From positions 124,001 to 188,000 of the forward strand of contig JAKZZE010000002.1 of the NCBI GenBank assembly GCA_024220505.1: DNA of 64,000 bases. Direction: 5' to 3'. Under the pieces are notes generated by a model, which saw nothing but the letters and a program-made list of their open reading frames with translations, did not search any database and was not told the origin of the DNA. Position numbers and translations under genes: made by a program. Origin of the DNA: Rhizopus arrhizus. Its lineage: Eukaryota; Mucoromycota; Mucoromycetes; Mucorales; Rhizopodaceae. Below are positions 39,361 to 53,261 of the stretch, one piece after another; within the stretch, counting starts at the first letter, position 1, and every line of letters starts with the position of its first letter.

Positions 39361-42300
39361 ATGAGCGCTTTAGAAGAATCAGCTGCACCAGAAAATAAAA
39401 ACCCGCCACTTGAACTAGAGGAAACAAATGCTGACGAAAAGCAAAGGCAAGACAAGAATAAGGAAGATATTGCATCAATTCAACAGGGCGCAAGCAAAGA
39501 CAAGGACGCACTAGAAGAAAACCAACGTAAAGACAAAGCAGAAAACAAGACGGGCACCTTGCTTGATCCGTCCGGAAATGTTCATTCTGTGAATTCTTCA
39601 GAGCCAGTACATCAAAACGAAAAGCAAGTATTTCCTGAGAAAGGCGATCCTAATACAAGTGTATGGGCGAATCCGAATAATGAGCATGAGTCAGTTGCTC
39701 CTTGGGAATCTGATGCAAAGACGGGCGGCAACACTGATAATCATGTTCAGTCAAATACTATGGATCACCGAAGGTTATCCCGTCAGCCTTCTGTAATTGA
39801 GTCAACCGTTTCTGACATAAGAAGCATATTCAGTACAGATGATACAGAGCCTAATCATCATCCTAAGCAAAAACTCAAGCATGAAACTCCCTTGCATGCC
39901 ACTCAACCTGATGTTATCATTGAACAATTGCAAATTAAGGCAATCAAATATATCATCGTTGCCTGTTTTGTTTGCTATGTCATTGGTCGTTTCAAGTATG
40001 GCCTTGCTTCAGGTTTTATCATGATTGGTTTATGCGCATGGACTTATTGGAACTTGGGAAGAACAAGTTCTGAGGGATTGGAATGGCAATTAGAGAAACA
40101 AGAAAACATGAAAACTGTAACTAAAAGAATCCATTGAATCAATTTGACGCTAATTTGAAGTCTTTTCTTTTAGCTGTATACTTCAGAAGGCGAATCAGTT
40201 GAATGGCTTAATTTTATGCTTGAAAAGATTTGGCGTAGTATTGACCCAGAAATTTTTACAGTTGTTGAGGACCTATTAGAAGACACAATACAAAGTGTGT
40301 CCCCAAATATAATTGTAAGGCTATATGACATACTATTTTATTTGCTTGTTGCTCATTTTTCTCACTAGAAAGGAGTCAAAGTATCTGATTTTGATATTGG
40401 TGTACAAGCGCCTCGTATACAAATGTAGTATCGTCATATCAACGTCATACAATATATTTTATCATTAACATATGTATTAATACTTAGGATTCGTGTATTC
40501 CCACCTTTACCCGGCCAGCACGAAGAAAGCATAGTAAGTTTTTTTTTTTTCTTTGTATACAGTACAAGTACAACAACTTAAGTTGATATCTAGTTTGGTG
40601 AGGCTTCCTTCAGCTTTCATGCACACCCAGTTGCTTCTCTGGCTACAAATCGAAGTTCAAAATCGGCACCACCTGGTTTATCCCTTCGCTTTCAGACAGC
40701 GTTGAACGCTCCATTGGAGGTCAAAGCAGAGCTCACAGCCTTGTCTGGCAAGATTCGATTTAAGATTTTGACAGCCCCTGAAATTCCATTCATCTCAAAA
40801 GCTACTATTGCTTTCACAAGAGTACCTAAGATTGAAACAGGCGTCATGCCCTTATCTAAGCACTTGAATATCATGAATGTAAGTAAATTACTTCCCCCCC
40901 CCCTTTTTTTTTAGCAAGAAATTAAAAGTTTTTTTTTGCATATTTTTCAGTTGCCAACCATCAAGACGCTTGTCAATGAGGGTATAAAACTAGGCTTTGC
41001 TGACCTTGTGGATCCCAAGAGTATGACAATTGATGTTAGAGCATTGATGGGTGCATTTACTCAAGATACAAATGCTATTGGCGTAGTTAGAGTTGAAGTC
41101 CGTGAGGCTTCTAGAGATCCTTCTCTTCAATTACAAGGTAAAAGAAAAATAAATACTATCATTTCTGTTCATTGATGTCGCATATTTATTAGATATGAAG
41201 GATTCCTATGCTACCTTGTCACTGAGTACTCAGCCTAAAAAATCGGTCTCTAGTACTCGTGTTCTTACAAATGACAAGGACCCAAAATGGAACGAGAATC
41301 TTTATATCTTGGTTCATGCAGGTATGTGAATATGGTTGAGGCAGTGTATGTGTGTCTATGCGCTTACATTATATTTTCTAGATGACATTGTGTCAGAAAG
41401 CAAAGTAGATGTGAAAGTATGGGATGCTGATAAGATCAAGTATGATGATATGTGGGGTTCTGTATCCATGACAGTGAAGGACATTGTTCAAGCCAAGCTA
41501 GATAAACTTGGTAATGTTTCTAGTTGGTCTCAAGAAGAACGAGTTGTTTATGACGGGTAAAGAAAGAGGATTATACCCAAAGAAAAAAAAATGTTAATAT
41601 AGAGATAAAAAATAGTTGGACACCAATTGATGGTAAAAGTAACGAGAATTCGAAAATTCGTCTTAATATGAAGATGAGCTTCCATCCAAAATATGCTACC
41701 CCAAGCACAGATGCCTTGTCAAAGACTATGCCTCAAGATAACAACAGCAAAAACGAAAAAGACGAGGAGCCTTTTGATCCAGAGCATACGAATGGTATCT
41801 TATCTGTAACAATTCATCAAGCTGTAGATTTAGAAATTGGAGATCCAGCTACATTACCTTCTGACGATCGATTTAAGCATCCTTACAACCCAGGTGCAGT
41901 TGTAAATCCATATGCTTTACTGTATGTAAATGACAACAAGGTCTTTCGAACACGTACCAAATTGCGCAACCCAAGCCCCGTAAGTCTTTCATTTCCTCTC
42001 TTGCTTGCTTTTATTCATATTATGAAATAGCATTGGAATGCCATTACAGAGCACTTTATTCGAAATGTCAATGATGCTTTTATTCGCATTTCTGTTAAAA
42101 CAGCACTTGAGTTGGAACGACATCCAGTGTTAGGTACGAAAGCGATATCATTGAGGGATCTCTTTGCCGACCAATCTGATAAGGTAAAAAGCACGGTATT
42201 TATTATATATATATAAAAGAGAGAGAGATAAAGCTTGAAGTTTTTTTTTAGTTTAAAGAATGTCAAAAATGGGTACCATTAGCTGATGGTATAGGCTTTG

Positions 42301-43313
42301 GTAAAGTCTTACTTTCTATTAAATATAAGCCAGTAAAAATGACTTTGCCTCGTTCACTGCAAGGATCAGGTAAAGAAGATTGGTAACAAATCAAGCAAGA
42401 ACTAAGTTTTATTTTAATAGACGTAGGAACACTTATTGTTGAAAAGCTTACACTTGACAAATTAAATTCTCCTCTTGATATATCTGCCTCTGGATCAACC
42501 AAGGCCTCTTTAGCCCTCAATATCGATCCAGTCATCATCAAGCGTCTCAAATCTCGCGATGTTCAAACTGCAAATGGCGTCAGCGGCTGGTTTGATCAAC
42601 ACCTCTACTTCCCCTTGATGATGCGTTATCGTTCTGCAGTCTATATCCATATCTCACAAGGTTCTATCACAAGCACAAAGGCTACTGGTCGATTATGGCT
42701 AAAGGATGTAGTTGACAATGAATGGCAAGATGTTGTTGTCGGTCTTCATCCGCATTTGAATGAAAAAAGTCCAGAGGCAAACAAAAACGAAGACACCTGG
42801 CCCGAAGAAGGTGAATTTGGCCAAGTGACACTGCGTGTGAAAATGGTGCCTGGTTTCTCGCCTGTTCATACTCATCTGAGATCATTTACAAAGGACATGA
42901 TAGGTGCTGATCCTTTCTACAGCGACGCGCTCAAGTTTAAGGCACAGCAGTGGATCAGAGAGCAAAGCAATGACAATGCAGATGAACCTTTGGATCATGA
43001 TATGCAGCAAGCTCTGGAAGAAGAGAAAAACAAGATGGAAGAAAAGGACAGACAAAGATCATCTAGTGCCTCTTCTGAATATGGTGAAGAAGAATCAGAA
43101 AGTGAATATGAGGATGAGGATGGCGCAGACTTGGATGATACTGCTTTAAAAGCAGATATGATTGGACAGCGCAAAACAAACAAGATTAGCAAACACAGAG
43201 TGTTGCGTAAATTGTCTTGGAGTGTAGATAAAATGAAACACAAAGTTGATGTTCTTCGAGAAGGATTCAATTCAGAGACAAGAGCAAAGAGAGCAGTTGC
43301 AAAAGAAGTTTAA
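39361..43313 (+). CDS. Tricalbin/Mug190-like ER membrane protein with SMP and C2 domains
   Basis: Twelve exons: 39361-40116, 40174-40314, 40369-40424, 40488-40533, 40594-40878, 40951-41137, 41193-41321, 41382-41556, 41616-41979, 42031-42183, 42252-42369 and 42421-43313, giving 1100 residues. Such proteins tether the ER to the plasma membrane and move lipids through the SMP domain. A long disordered charged N-terminus (1-190) precedes a hydrophobic hairpin at about 193-232, then a lipid-transfer SMP domain at about 250-470 (SVEWLNFMLEKIWRSIDPEI is the usual start). C2-like domains follow at about 490-620 (NDKDPKWNE) and 675-800 (YALLYVNDNKVFRTRTK, NPSPHWNA), with a third degenerate one after 840. 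The C-tail is acidic then basic. The C2 domains lack some acidic Ca2+ ligands, so Ca2+ binding is uncertain. Start: the first ATG after the T tract. Confidence 0.88.
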
Positions 43314-44051
43314 GGTTATTTATTTTTCCTTGTTCTTCCTTTTACTGTATTTTTCAAGTTTTAGGAAAAATAAAAAATAATTTAGAGAAAAGCGATGAAG
43401 TAATTTAGAAACGAAGCAGTGAAATTTTTATCATAATTGGTATGAGAAAATTGAAGTAGTTTGAGATAGAATAAGCAATGAAAGTAAAAGAGAGACACCA
43501 AAAGATATGAATACATAAAATGAATGATAGTAAAAGATCATCACAAAAAGCATTATATACAATTTACTCGCTAAGTAAGGAATGAGAGCCCGCTATGGAG
43601 TTCTCATAGAATCCTCAGAAGAAGCGAAATTCATGCATTTGGCAGGCCTTTTATTATTAGATAAAGTACGGTATATGTGTTTGGTAGCATCACATTACGA
43701 TTCCATACTATACTGCAGAAGTTACACTGATGGGCAGCATGTACTTTTCGTTTTAATCCGGCTCAAATAGTATTTGTTAAGCTTTTGGCTTTACATTGAT
43801 TATATGTTTGACTAGTAGAAGCCTTAGCAACATAGATAAATTTAGTTTTCCCTTGTGAGCCCTTCGACATCTTTCCAAAATAGTTACCACACCTTCTCAA
43901 TTGACCAATAAAATTCTTTCTTATTTGAAAAACCTTTTTATTAAAAATGATGAAAAATGGCGTAATAAATTGTCGGAGTAAAAAATACCTTTCCTAATCA
44001 TCTTGCCATCTTCCATGACATTTTTCTTTTCTTCTTTATATTTTACATAAT
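43314..44051. other. Intergenic region before the sulfide:quinone oxidoreductase
   Basis: AT-rich; an open frame at 43582-43770 lacks support. It holds the promoter of the next gene. Confidence 0.6.
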
Positions 44052-45540
44052 ATGTTGGCTGCTCGCAAACAATTCTTTGCTATTTCTAAGCGTACTTTTG
44101 CTACTGCTACTTCTGAAGTGCCCAAAGTAGACCAAAAATTCAGAGTTGTTGTTGTTGGTGGTGGCCCAGGTGGTCTCTCAGGTATATTTGTAGTTATTCT
44201 GGTGGACATATAAAGCTTATTAATACATTTTTTAGTTTCCTCTACCATTTCCAAACTACTCGGAAAGAATCAAGTAGCTGTTATCGAGCCCTCCAACAAA
44301 CACTATGTAAGCTGCATGCATACGAAAACATTAAACGGTTTTATTAACTTGTATCTTTTTCTAGTATCAACCTTTATGGACGTATGTTGGTGGTGGATTG
44401 AAGGATTTCAACGAGTCAGTCAAACCAATGGCCCAAGTTATGCCTACCAACGCAGAATGGATTCAAGATAAAGTCACGTCCTTTGACCCTGACAATAACA
44501 CAGTGAAGCTTTCAGATGGCCAAACAGTTGGTTATGACTACTTGGTTGTTGCTGCAGGTATCCAAATCAATTGGGATAATATTAAGGGTTTGAAAGAAGC
44601 TCTTGGTAAAGATGGTGTCACATCCAACTACGATGCGGACAGTGTCCAAAAGACGTATAAATTCCTTCAAGAATTCAAGGGGGGTAACGCTCTTTTCACT
44701 TTCCCTACTACACCTCTCAAGTGTCCCGGTGCACCTACCAAGATTACATTTTTAGCAGAGGAAGTATTCCGCCTGAACGGTATTCGTAACAAGACCAACG
44801 TAATTTATAACCACGGAGGTGCAAAGATCTTTGGTGTAGATCACTACGGACATGTTCTTCAAAAATTAGCAAATGAGCGTAATATCAAGACCAACTTTTT
44901 ACATGAATTGGTAGAAATCAATGCTGATAATCATCAAGCAGTCTTTAAGGATAATAGCAAGAACGGAGAACTAAAGACATTTGAGTATGATTTCATCCAT
45001 GTCGCTCCTCCTCAAGGTCCTCCTAAATTCATCAAAGAATCCAAGTTGGCTGATGCAGCTGGTTGGGTTGATGTCAACAAGGATACTCTTCGTCACAACA
45101 AGTACAAGAACGTGTTTGCTTTAGGTGACTGCTCTTCTCTTCCTACTTCTAAAACAGCTGCTGCTATTACAGGAGAATCTGGTGTTGTTAAGCACAACTT
45201 GATTGCTGATCTTCAAGGAAAAAAGGTAGAACAAGCTGCTTATGATGGTTATACCAGTTGTCCTTTGATTGTTGGTCGTGATCAATTAATCTTGGCTGAA
45301 TTCTCTGGTTACACTGGTAAGCCATTAGAAACATTCCCTGTTGATCAACGTACTATTAGTAAGACTGCCCAATTTTTAAACAAAGAGGTATATCATACAC
45401 TGTAATATTTGATCCAATGTACTTATAGTATGTAATAGGTTATTCCTGCGATTTATTGGAACGGATTATTGTCTGGTAACTGGGTTGGACCTACTGCTGT
45501 CCGTAAGGCTTTTGATATCGTTCGTCCTAAACGCGATTAA
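44052..45540 (+). CDS. Sulfide:quinone oxidoreductase, mitochondrial
   Basis: Four exons, 44052-44181, 44236-44306, 44365-45387 and 45439-45540, encode 441 residues. The enzyme (SQOR; Hmt2 in fission yeast) oxidises H2S at the mitochondrial inner membrane and passes electrons to ubiquinone. A basic N-terminus (MLAARKQFFAISKRTFATA) is a presequence. The FAD-binding VVVVGGGPGGLS starts near residue 32. Family signatures are YQPLWTYVGGG, LVVAAGIQINWD, PLKCPGAPTKI and FALGDCSSLPTSKTAAA. The two redox cysteines expected for eukaryotic SQOR appear to be Cys187 (KCPG) and Cys366 (YTSCPLI). The final exon carries the membrane-facing C-terminus (IPAIYWNGLLSGNW). All features of an active enzyme are present. 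Confidence 0.95.
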
Positions 45541-45899
45541 AAAAGACGGCTCTTGTTAGTTCTCCTGTATAAATTATAATAATAAATGACGTGCTATTTT
45601 CAAAATATATAAAAGACCTTTTGCTGTATATTTGGTTTTTAAGGCACACATTAGAACCAGGAACGTAAATCTTAATGATATTCATTGACAGCAAAGTGTT
45701 GTTATATTCCGTCATTATCTGATGGGGAAACTGAACAGTGATCATGCCTTACAAATAATAAAGACAAAGAAGCAAAATGGGACACTTGGATTATTTTATA
45801 ATTATAGAATTATTGCTAGTGTAGTCAGTCTATTTTAGTTTTAATTACTCACTAAGCATCATACTTATTAGAGAGCTTTGTTGTGCTGATATTCGGGTC
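45541..45899. other. 3' region of the sulfide:quinone oxidoreductase gene
   Basis: AT-rich, no gene. An ATCAGATAA motif occurs on the minus strand near 45714. Confidence 0.5.
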
Positions 45900-46198
45900 A
45901 TGCTTCAAACAAGGTACAGTAACCTCCCAATCAAAACATGGCCGAGAGACGATTTTGCGAATGGCTGGGCTGAAAGTCGAGCAAGCTTTATCGAACTGTT
46001 ATTCTTGTAAGCCTGTGATATAATAGTTTACTGATAATACATAATGTTTTCATTTATAGTTTGACTCGGTATCCCTATTGTGAAATCTATATCGACAACA
46101 GCTGTGCTGTAACTTCTGAAACAACATCAAGAGAACATAGAATCAGACGGTCGGCTATGTTTGATTATAAAGAAAACAAAGTGCAACATTCATCGTAG
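45900..46198 (+). CDS. Possible small spliced gene or repeat-family fragment
   Basis: An ATG at 45900 opens 45900-46006, and with a GT-AG intron (46007-46059) joins 46060-46198 to give an 81-residue frame. It reads protein-like (LPIKTWPRDDFANGWAESRA, then RYPYCEIYIDNSCAV, TSREHRIRRSAMFDYK). It is not low-complexity, unlike most chance frames here. It may be a fragment of a larger, dispersed mucoralean family rather than a complete gene, since it has no recognisable fold and no obvious 3' UTR signals. Unnamed. Confidence 0.35.
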
Positions 46199-48036
46199 CA
46201 AGAGGGTAACTTGTCACAATAGATGTGTATCGATCAGTATCATAGGGATTGTTGTTTTCTTTCCTTTTTTTTTAGAATTACTTTAGATTGAGGCATATTC
46301 AAGCTCGGTTGTTTCAAGAAGAGAGAGCAATCTGAGTTTCACCAAAGATTGACTTTATCTTTTAAAACTACCAAACATTTAGTGTTGCGACTAAATCTAA
46401 CCAGAACAATCTCATGTTAATTAATAGCTCAATTGAACAAGGGATGGTGTCTCTAGACAAGCTACCTGAGGGGTAGTATCAGAAGATTAAATTGTAAATC
46501 ATATGGCAAATAAACTTTTCATTATTGCTCATGCAATGGATAATCTGCCTTATGTTGACGTTATTTACAAGCTCATATAGCAAATTTATATAAACATATT
46601 ATCATGAATTTCTACATAAAAAAGGGATCTACTTTGCTATTTTTCGTATTTAAAAAGTTGATAACTGATAAAACAAGATGTTAAACGTATAGCTTAATAG
46701 TACCAAAGCAGGCAAAATAAGATTTTTCTGAGAAACAGTCAGATAAACATAAGAACCAGAAAAGACAATATGATGAACATACCATGGCTCCATTCACTTC
46801 GAGTTGAAAAGTATTAATTAAAGTGTATAGAAAACATAGAGTTGCTTATGTTTAAAGTAGCGTATCGGACCATGAATTGACTAACAATAAAACAACCTAA
46901 TGCATCTCATTTCTTCATAAAATATCTTGCGGTGTCCTTTTGTAGACTGAAAAGGTATTCTGCTTTCTGTTATAATTGCTTAAGACAGGTAAGTCTTTCT
47001 ACTTATTGATTCATGCGTTAAACATTAGTTTGGTTTATTGATTCATCTTTTAAACACCCACTTTCAAAGCATTAATATAGTTTTACTCCTTTCAAAAACA
47101 GATTAAACTTCAAAAATTCTTTAAAAACTCCTTAATTTTGCAAATGATGATTGGGTGTTGTGCTACAATATCCTAAACGCCATTCTTTCCGAGTCATTTT
47201 ATTTATTTTAAAATAAAAGGAGATAAAGATAAAATGAAGATGGATAATAGTTAATAAACAGTGGAAAAGCATATATCAAAGAAGAATAAGGTAAAAAAAC
47301 GCGTGTGTTTCTCTTTTTTGTTTGGATTGGTTTGTATGCAGATCATGCATTTGGTTCAAAGTTTTCAGGTAATTAGTGACACAAACAGTAAACGCCCTGA
47401 GGGATACAGACAAACTTTCGATATAAAGAACTGTAACACACCTTTATTTTATGTCAAATAAAACTATTTGGGTTCCTTGGACTTTAAAATATAAAATTCA
47501 AAAGAATACAAGAAAATGTGTAAGCAAAAGATTACCTTCAAGCTCAAGACACGCTATGAATTCTAACAATAAAAGAAGACGAGAAATGGGTCAGATGATA
47601 ACACAATATGAATGGTGTAAGTGTAACCCATGCTCTTCAACACATTTCTTTTTCTTCTTCTTTTTGTATTTCATTAAAGAATTAAAAAAAAAAAGAAAAA
47701 AAATGAGAATGTATTTGTTGACATTTTTGGAATAATCTTGCTTGATGATATCTAATATTGAACCCTTGATTTTAATCTAAGAAAACGATGATTACCTAAC
47801 AATTCATTACAGTGCGACCCTACCATCAAAGTCAATTAAGCATGTGATGTAATTTAGACATGATTGTACTCCATTGATTTGAACAAAATAAAGTAATTTT
47901 TTTTTTCTTATTAGCTCACAAATAAAAATATAACTCTTTAATCATTCATCATTTCATGCTCTCTTTCTTTTCTCTCTAAAATAATTTAACATTCAACTTT
48001 TATTGGTTGTTTCCATTTTCCCTTTAACCTCAGGCC
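46199..48036. other. 1.8-kb intergenic region before the RasGEF gene
   Basis: No gene supported. Two plus-strand open frames (47261-47461 and 47451-47735) are A-rich, lack ATG context and do not splice convincingly. The RasGEF promoter lies at the right end. Confidence 0.5.
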
Positions 48037-51000
48037 ATGAATAAAATTCACAGTCCGAACCATGATATTGAAAATAGCAGGTTTATTTTACACAATTCTA
48101 TTTGAGCTATTTATTTATATTAAAATAGATTCAAAGCAGCAACCAAATCAACTCCAATTCAACATGGTGAATTCAATCCCAGAAAAAGAAACAATTCAAT
48201 TATTCCACTAGAGCTTATGATGAACACAAGTGGTGAAGCTGGTCGAGAATGTGCAGCGTTAGCAACAGTGTTTGGTGTACCCGAATACGTGGACTCAAAG
48301 ATATTTTGGGATAGACAGCAGCAGCAACATCAAGAAAGATTTACAAAGGCAGGGGAAGGCAATAAATATGGACATGTTTGCATGAATGGACTCTCACTTA
48401 CCAGTCGACCTCTCTCAAGTTCATTCACCATGAATGAAGTCGAAATAGTACACGCCAATGAGCTATCGTCTTATGTTGATTCTGTTTTAGATCCCGTTGC
48501 AGCATTTAATCCATCCTTAGGACCCGTACCACAACCTACAAAAAGTTTTTCGTTACCTAAAATTCCTACAGTAAGCAAATTTAACGATATATTAGCCGAT
48601 GATGAGCTCATGATACCAGCAAATCCTTCATCCATCATTATTCCACCCACTGTGTCTTCTCAATCGCACATTTCTTTCAAAAGTGACACATTAGGGTTGG
48701 ATCAAGAAGACAGCAATCAGCCAATGATGACTGATGATACCTCCTTAAAGGACAAAAATTACAGCGATGTCTTCATACTTGGTCCACCCGAATTATTCGA
48801 CTTTATCTCCTTTGACGACGATGAACGATTCATCATTTGGGGCCCCGATCCCATCGCACTCTCTTCTTCTATGGCAACAGCAACTACTTCTACATTTGAA
48901 AGGCCTTCGTCTTATGCAACACTTTACAACAGTCAGCATGAACGACCAGACCTTCAAGGCTTTTCATCAAATACAACCTCTACTTTAACTAATCGTAAAT
49001 CTACACAAAACCAAAAAATTGGCCGATTTCACTCTATTCGTCTATCAAATTTAAGAAAACCTATAAGAAACTCATTCTACAATTCATCATCTAAAGAAGC
49101 AGATAAAAATAACCATGCAAACACATTTCAATTAAAAAAAGCATTTGGTATCAAACGAGGAAACAAGATTGCTTCTAATGATGTATCAAATCTTACTCCT
49201 TCTACCACACCAACACATATATCTAAAGTAATTGAAGCAGCTACAATACACAAACTAGTTGAGAAATTAACAAGCACATTGGGTAAATATACCGTACACA
49301 TTCATTATTCATTTTGCTTATCATCCCTCCATAGATTATACTTTTATGACTGATTTCTTTTTAACTTACCGAGATTTTATTCAATCACAGGATTTATGCC
49401 AGCTTTTGATCTCAAGATTCACTTGGGCTTTACAAAATGATGAAGAAATAAGACGCATTGTGAGGATAAGGTACGTCAACAATCCGCTCTTTGTGCTGTA
49501 TTGTATTCACTCTCTCTAGGACGTTTGTCGTAATTCGACATTGGCTCAGTAACTATTTTGTCCATGATTTTATTGGTAATTACAACTTGCGAAAGATTCT
49601 CACAGACTTTCTGAATCAACTGTCGCACCATCCACTCGTTAAACTATCCCCCAGAGACCAGCGTATCGTCAAGGCTCTCAAACGCGTCGTACATCGCTTA
49701 AAAAAACTATATTACACACGATCTTCTAGCACATCCCGCGTCAAAATCATTCCTCCTCCACCTCCAACGTTGGAGCAGGAACATTTAAGTGAGATGGTCC
49801 GAGCAAAGCTGTCGCAAAATGCAATTCGTAGAAAGACCGCTATTCGAATGGATATGGGGAGCGATCATCATGGAAACATGGCTGTACAGGATACCCGTAG
49901 TGCCCCTGTTCGTGTCGTGGGAAGTTTGAACATGAAAGGAAGTATGATTGACTCCGGCATGGACAGCCCTTCAAAATTTTCTCACGTACGTCAACAAGCC
50001 TCTCAAATTTCATCGCCATCTACAATCACTGGTTATCCCCTGGAGGATGTATCGAGAGTTAGATCTTCAGTTCATCGCAAGAGCTTTCATGAAACGCCTA
50101 ATGAAGATTCAAAATTGCATAAAACGAGCTCAGTCGGTAGTGTTGTATCAGAAGACTCGCTAGATAGTGACCTTAGTGCAGGAATTACGATACCTGACGA
50201 GTATGAAGAAGAGGACGACTATCTTTCTCATCCTCAAAGCACACTGACTGAAAACGATGAGCCCGATCTTCATTGGTTACGCGAACAGCAAGAAACGATT
50301 GAATATTTCAAAGTCCTTAGAACACAGCAATCTGACAAAGAACGAGACCCAGCATCACCATCTAATCCAATCATGTCTTCGAATGAAGATACGGAATCAT
50401 TAGCAGAATCTTTGGATTCTCCTTCTATCATACCAAACTTACACAAACAGCCTCCTATTGTTGATAGTCCAGATGCGGTCAGCAGTGGGCCTACCCCATC
50501 AAATCTTGCGATGCCTGACAAGACCGATACTTTGTGCAGTACAGTGATCAATCAAGTCCGTCGCATTCCTTCAGAAAGATGGTGCAGAAGACCTTCAAGA
50601 GATGAGCACGACCACAGACACTTACCGGAAGCTGCTACCTCTAAAGCATTACCTGAAGAGTTACTAAAGGAACTAGACACAAAGGAGATAGCAAACAATG
50701 CAAGTCCCTTGGGTTTATCCCGAAAGTTATCAGAAAAAAGCATGGAACGTCGCAAAAGCGAAAAGAATTTACGAAACAGTGCTAGCTTGAGCCCAATATC
50801 CTCATCTGCTCTTAATGGTACATTGTCTTGCCTTGACAGTAGCTGTGCCGCTCATCAAAAGGTCCTAAAAACATCACCTTTAACAGAAGACCCAATGGAC
50901 AATGAAGATGCTTTTGCATCTGTAGCAAGTACAAAAAAAAGCTTGGATAAAAAGAAAAGCGATATTAAAAAAAACGAATCTGTGCGATCAGCTAGAAGTA

Positions 51001-52978
51001 ATGACAATGGACAAGATGATAGTTTTACTGCTATACCTTATGAGCAAACTGAAGATCCTCGACAAGAGCAATCAACTAACAATCAAGATAGAGTAGAAAA
51101 TGAAAGCAGCAAATCCCCTAAGAAAAAGCTAACAAAAACCCTATCTAAAGTGTTTAAGCAAAGTCATTCATCAAAAGCTCAGAAAGAAGAACTAACAGAG
51201 CCTTCTGCAAAGGCTTCAGATGATCTCGCAGATTTGGCATCATCTGATGACGTAAAAGACCACAGAGAGAGCCATCAAGATGAACAGCAGTCTCAAAAGC
51301 AGCCAAGCAGTCATTTCGTGAGCCGAATAGCTGAGCAGCTTCGCGTCAATTTAAGTGGTGAGGAACTAAGTGCGACTTGTCAATGCAGTCGATGCTCTGG
51401 GAGAACCGATACTACAGACGTCTGCAAACGACTCAGCTTGATGCTTATCACAGAAGACGAACGCCGGTATAGTCTTGACTTGAGGCACAAGCGAGGCACA
51501 AGCGTTGATTGGAGCCATCAGTCATTTGCTTATCCAGCCGAGGGCTCGACAGCCGTCAAAAAGTCCAAAGTTGCCAAGAATGGACCGGTTTATTTGGGTC
51601 AGCTGGATACAAGATCAATCATTGAATCGTGTACTACTAAAAAGGTGAACCCAAGCAGTCGCCAGGTAGGAGTCGGTTCAGATGACGATCAAAGCACAGA
51701 GAGTTGCTCGCTCTCTGAAAAATCAATTCCAACGGATGCACTGGCAAACTCCAGTCGAGCGGCCAGATCGTCTCTTATGATGGACGTCAACATGCAACGC
51801 TCGAAAATCATCGAACTCGACATCCCTCCTGTTTCTTCCGTTAGTAGAATACACGACGCTAGTATGGAGAAGCCAGAGGACGAAGGCAGCAGTATTCCTA
51901 GACATATCTCCATCAAAGCAGCATCAGGCAAAAGCTTCATTATGTTTTATCGAACAAGCAAACTTGCTAGCCAATTTTGTCTTATTGAGCGTGATGTGCT
52001 CATAAAGGTCGGATGGGAAGAATTAGTTCACTGCAAATGGACCAAAATGGATGCCAATGGAAAAATAAATCCAAGTTATGCAGATGGGTATGACACCATG
52101 TTACGTGAAGCCAATCATGGTGTGACTGATATGAACTATACACGTCAATTGGAGAAAAAAAGATCTCAAGAGCAAGGTATCGAGTACGTCATCCAGAGGT
52201 TTAATACGGTCTGCTTGTGGGTATCTTCAGAAATTGTTAGAACAAGGAATATGAATGATAGAGTAAAACTTATTGAAAAGTTTATTAGACTTGCAATGGT
52301 AAAGAAATTTTATCAGAGGATTTTAACATAATTACTGACATATAACAACGTCAATAGAAGTGTAAGCTTTATTCAAATTATGCTACACTTGTTCAAATAC
52401 TACTTGGCCTTCAAAGTCCTACAGTTGCTCGTCTTGAGAAGACATGGTCCAAAGTTAGCACAAGATACCAAAAGCAGTTGAACAACCTTACAGAATTTTC
52501 ATCTCCCATGAAGAACTGGAAACATATTCGCGACGGTATGACAGAGGTTGCAGAAGAATATGGAAATTCTCCTGCTGAGGTTCAGGTCGAAATGCCGGGA
52601 ATAACAGCTGTCGATAAACAAAAGTTTAAAAAAACCAGAATCAAGAGGCCGTTCGGTGGCTGTATTCCATTCCTTGGTATCTATCTCTCTGATTTGGTGT
52701 TCAATTCAGAAAAGCCTAGACATCTTAAACCAAACTTGGAAAATCAAAGAATATACAAAGCGAATACGACCAGAAATATGCCTCCTTGTCTTGATCAGCC
52801 TATGGTAAACTTTAGGAAATACCGTGTAATTGCTACCGTTATCAAAAGAGTATTGATTTTTCAGGGATTGGCGATGCGTTACTCTTTTGATGGAGATCCA
52901 GACTTAAAAGACAAGTGTAAAAATCTTCAAGTACTTGATGCCGCTGTAATAAGGGAGCTGAGTGCTCAAATTCAGTAA
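48037..52978 (+). CDS. Ras guanine-nucleotide exchange factor (RasGEF_N and CDC25 homology domains)
   Basis: Five exons, 48037-48080, 48129-49282, 49335-49470, 49520-52298 and 52358-52978, encode 1577 residues. The N-terminal ~385 residues are Ser-rich and largely disordered. RasGEF_N spans about 390-500 (IHKLVEKLTS, MTDFFLTYRDFI, VVIRHWLSNYF). About 700 disordered residues follow, with many Ser/Thr-Pro sites, and near residue 1065 a cysteine cluster CQCSRCSG...C. The CDC25 catalytic domain occupies about 1255-1540 (ASQFCLIERDVLIKVGWEELVHCKW, NTVCLWVSSEIV, LIEKFIRLA, NYATLVQILLGLQSPTVARLEKTW, KRPFGGCIPFLGIYLSDLVF). The exchange target is presumably a Ras/Rap/Bud-type GTPase, not decidable here. 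The second intron lies inside RasGEF_N, and the frame supports all four introns. The 44-nt first exon (MNKIHSPNHDIENS) is the least certain part. Confidence 0.9.
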
Positions 52979-53205
52979 AAAGTAAAAGAAAGAGAAGATG
53001 CTCGTTCTGGCAGTATTTAAAATGAAAGATACCTTATCCTGTACACATATACAATATATACCTATATATATACAAATATTGTCATATAACATAAATATAA
53101 CATAAACAATTTATTATTTATTTTCAGTAACATATAGCTTCTGCGCAAGGAGACTGTTACAATCACTGAATGTATCACTTTGAACCACGCTGAAGGGAGA
53201 TTTAC

Positions 53206-53261
<56 letters not shown>

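Noticed and set aside
39234..39511. Minus-strand frames opposite the tricalbin-like start
   Set aside because: Shadows of the real coding strand; Ser/Phe-rich composition arises from antisense reading of a charged protein.
43582..43770. Plus-strand open frame before the sulfide:quinone oxidoreductase
   Set aside because: Short, isolated and without splice sites or motif.
47261..47735. Two plus-strand open frames that might form a small gene
   Set aside because: A-rich, no credible start, and no junction between them that gives family-like sequence.
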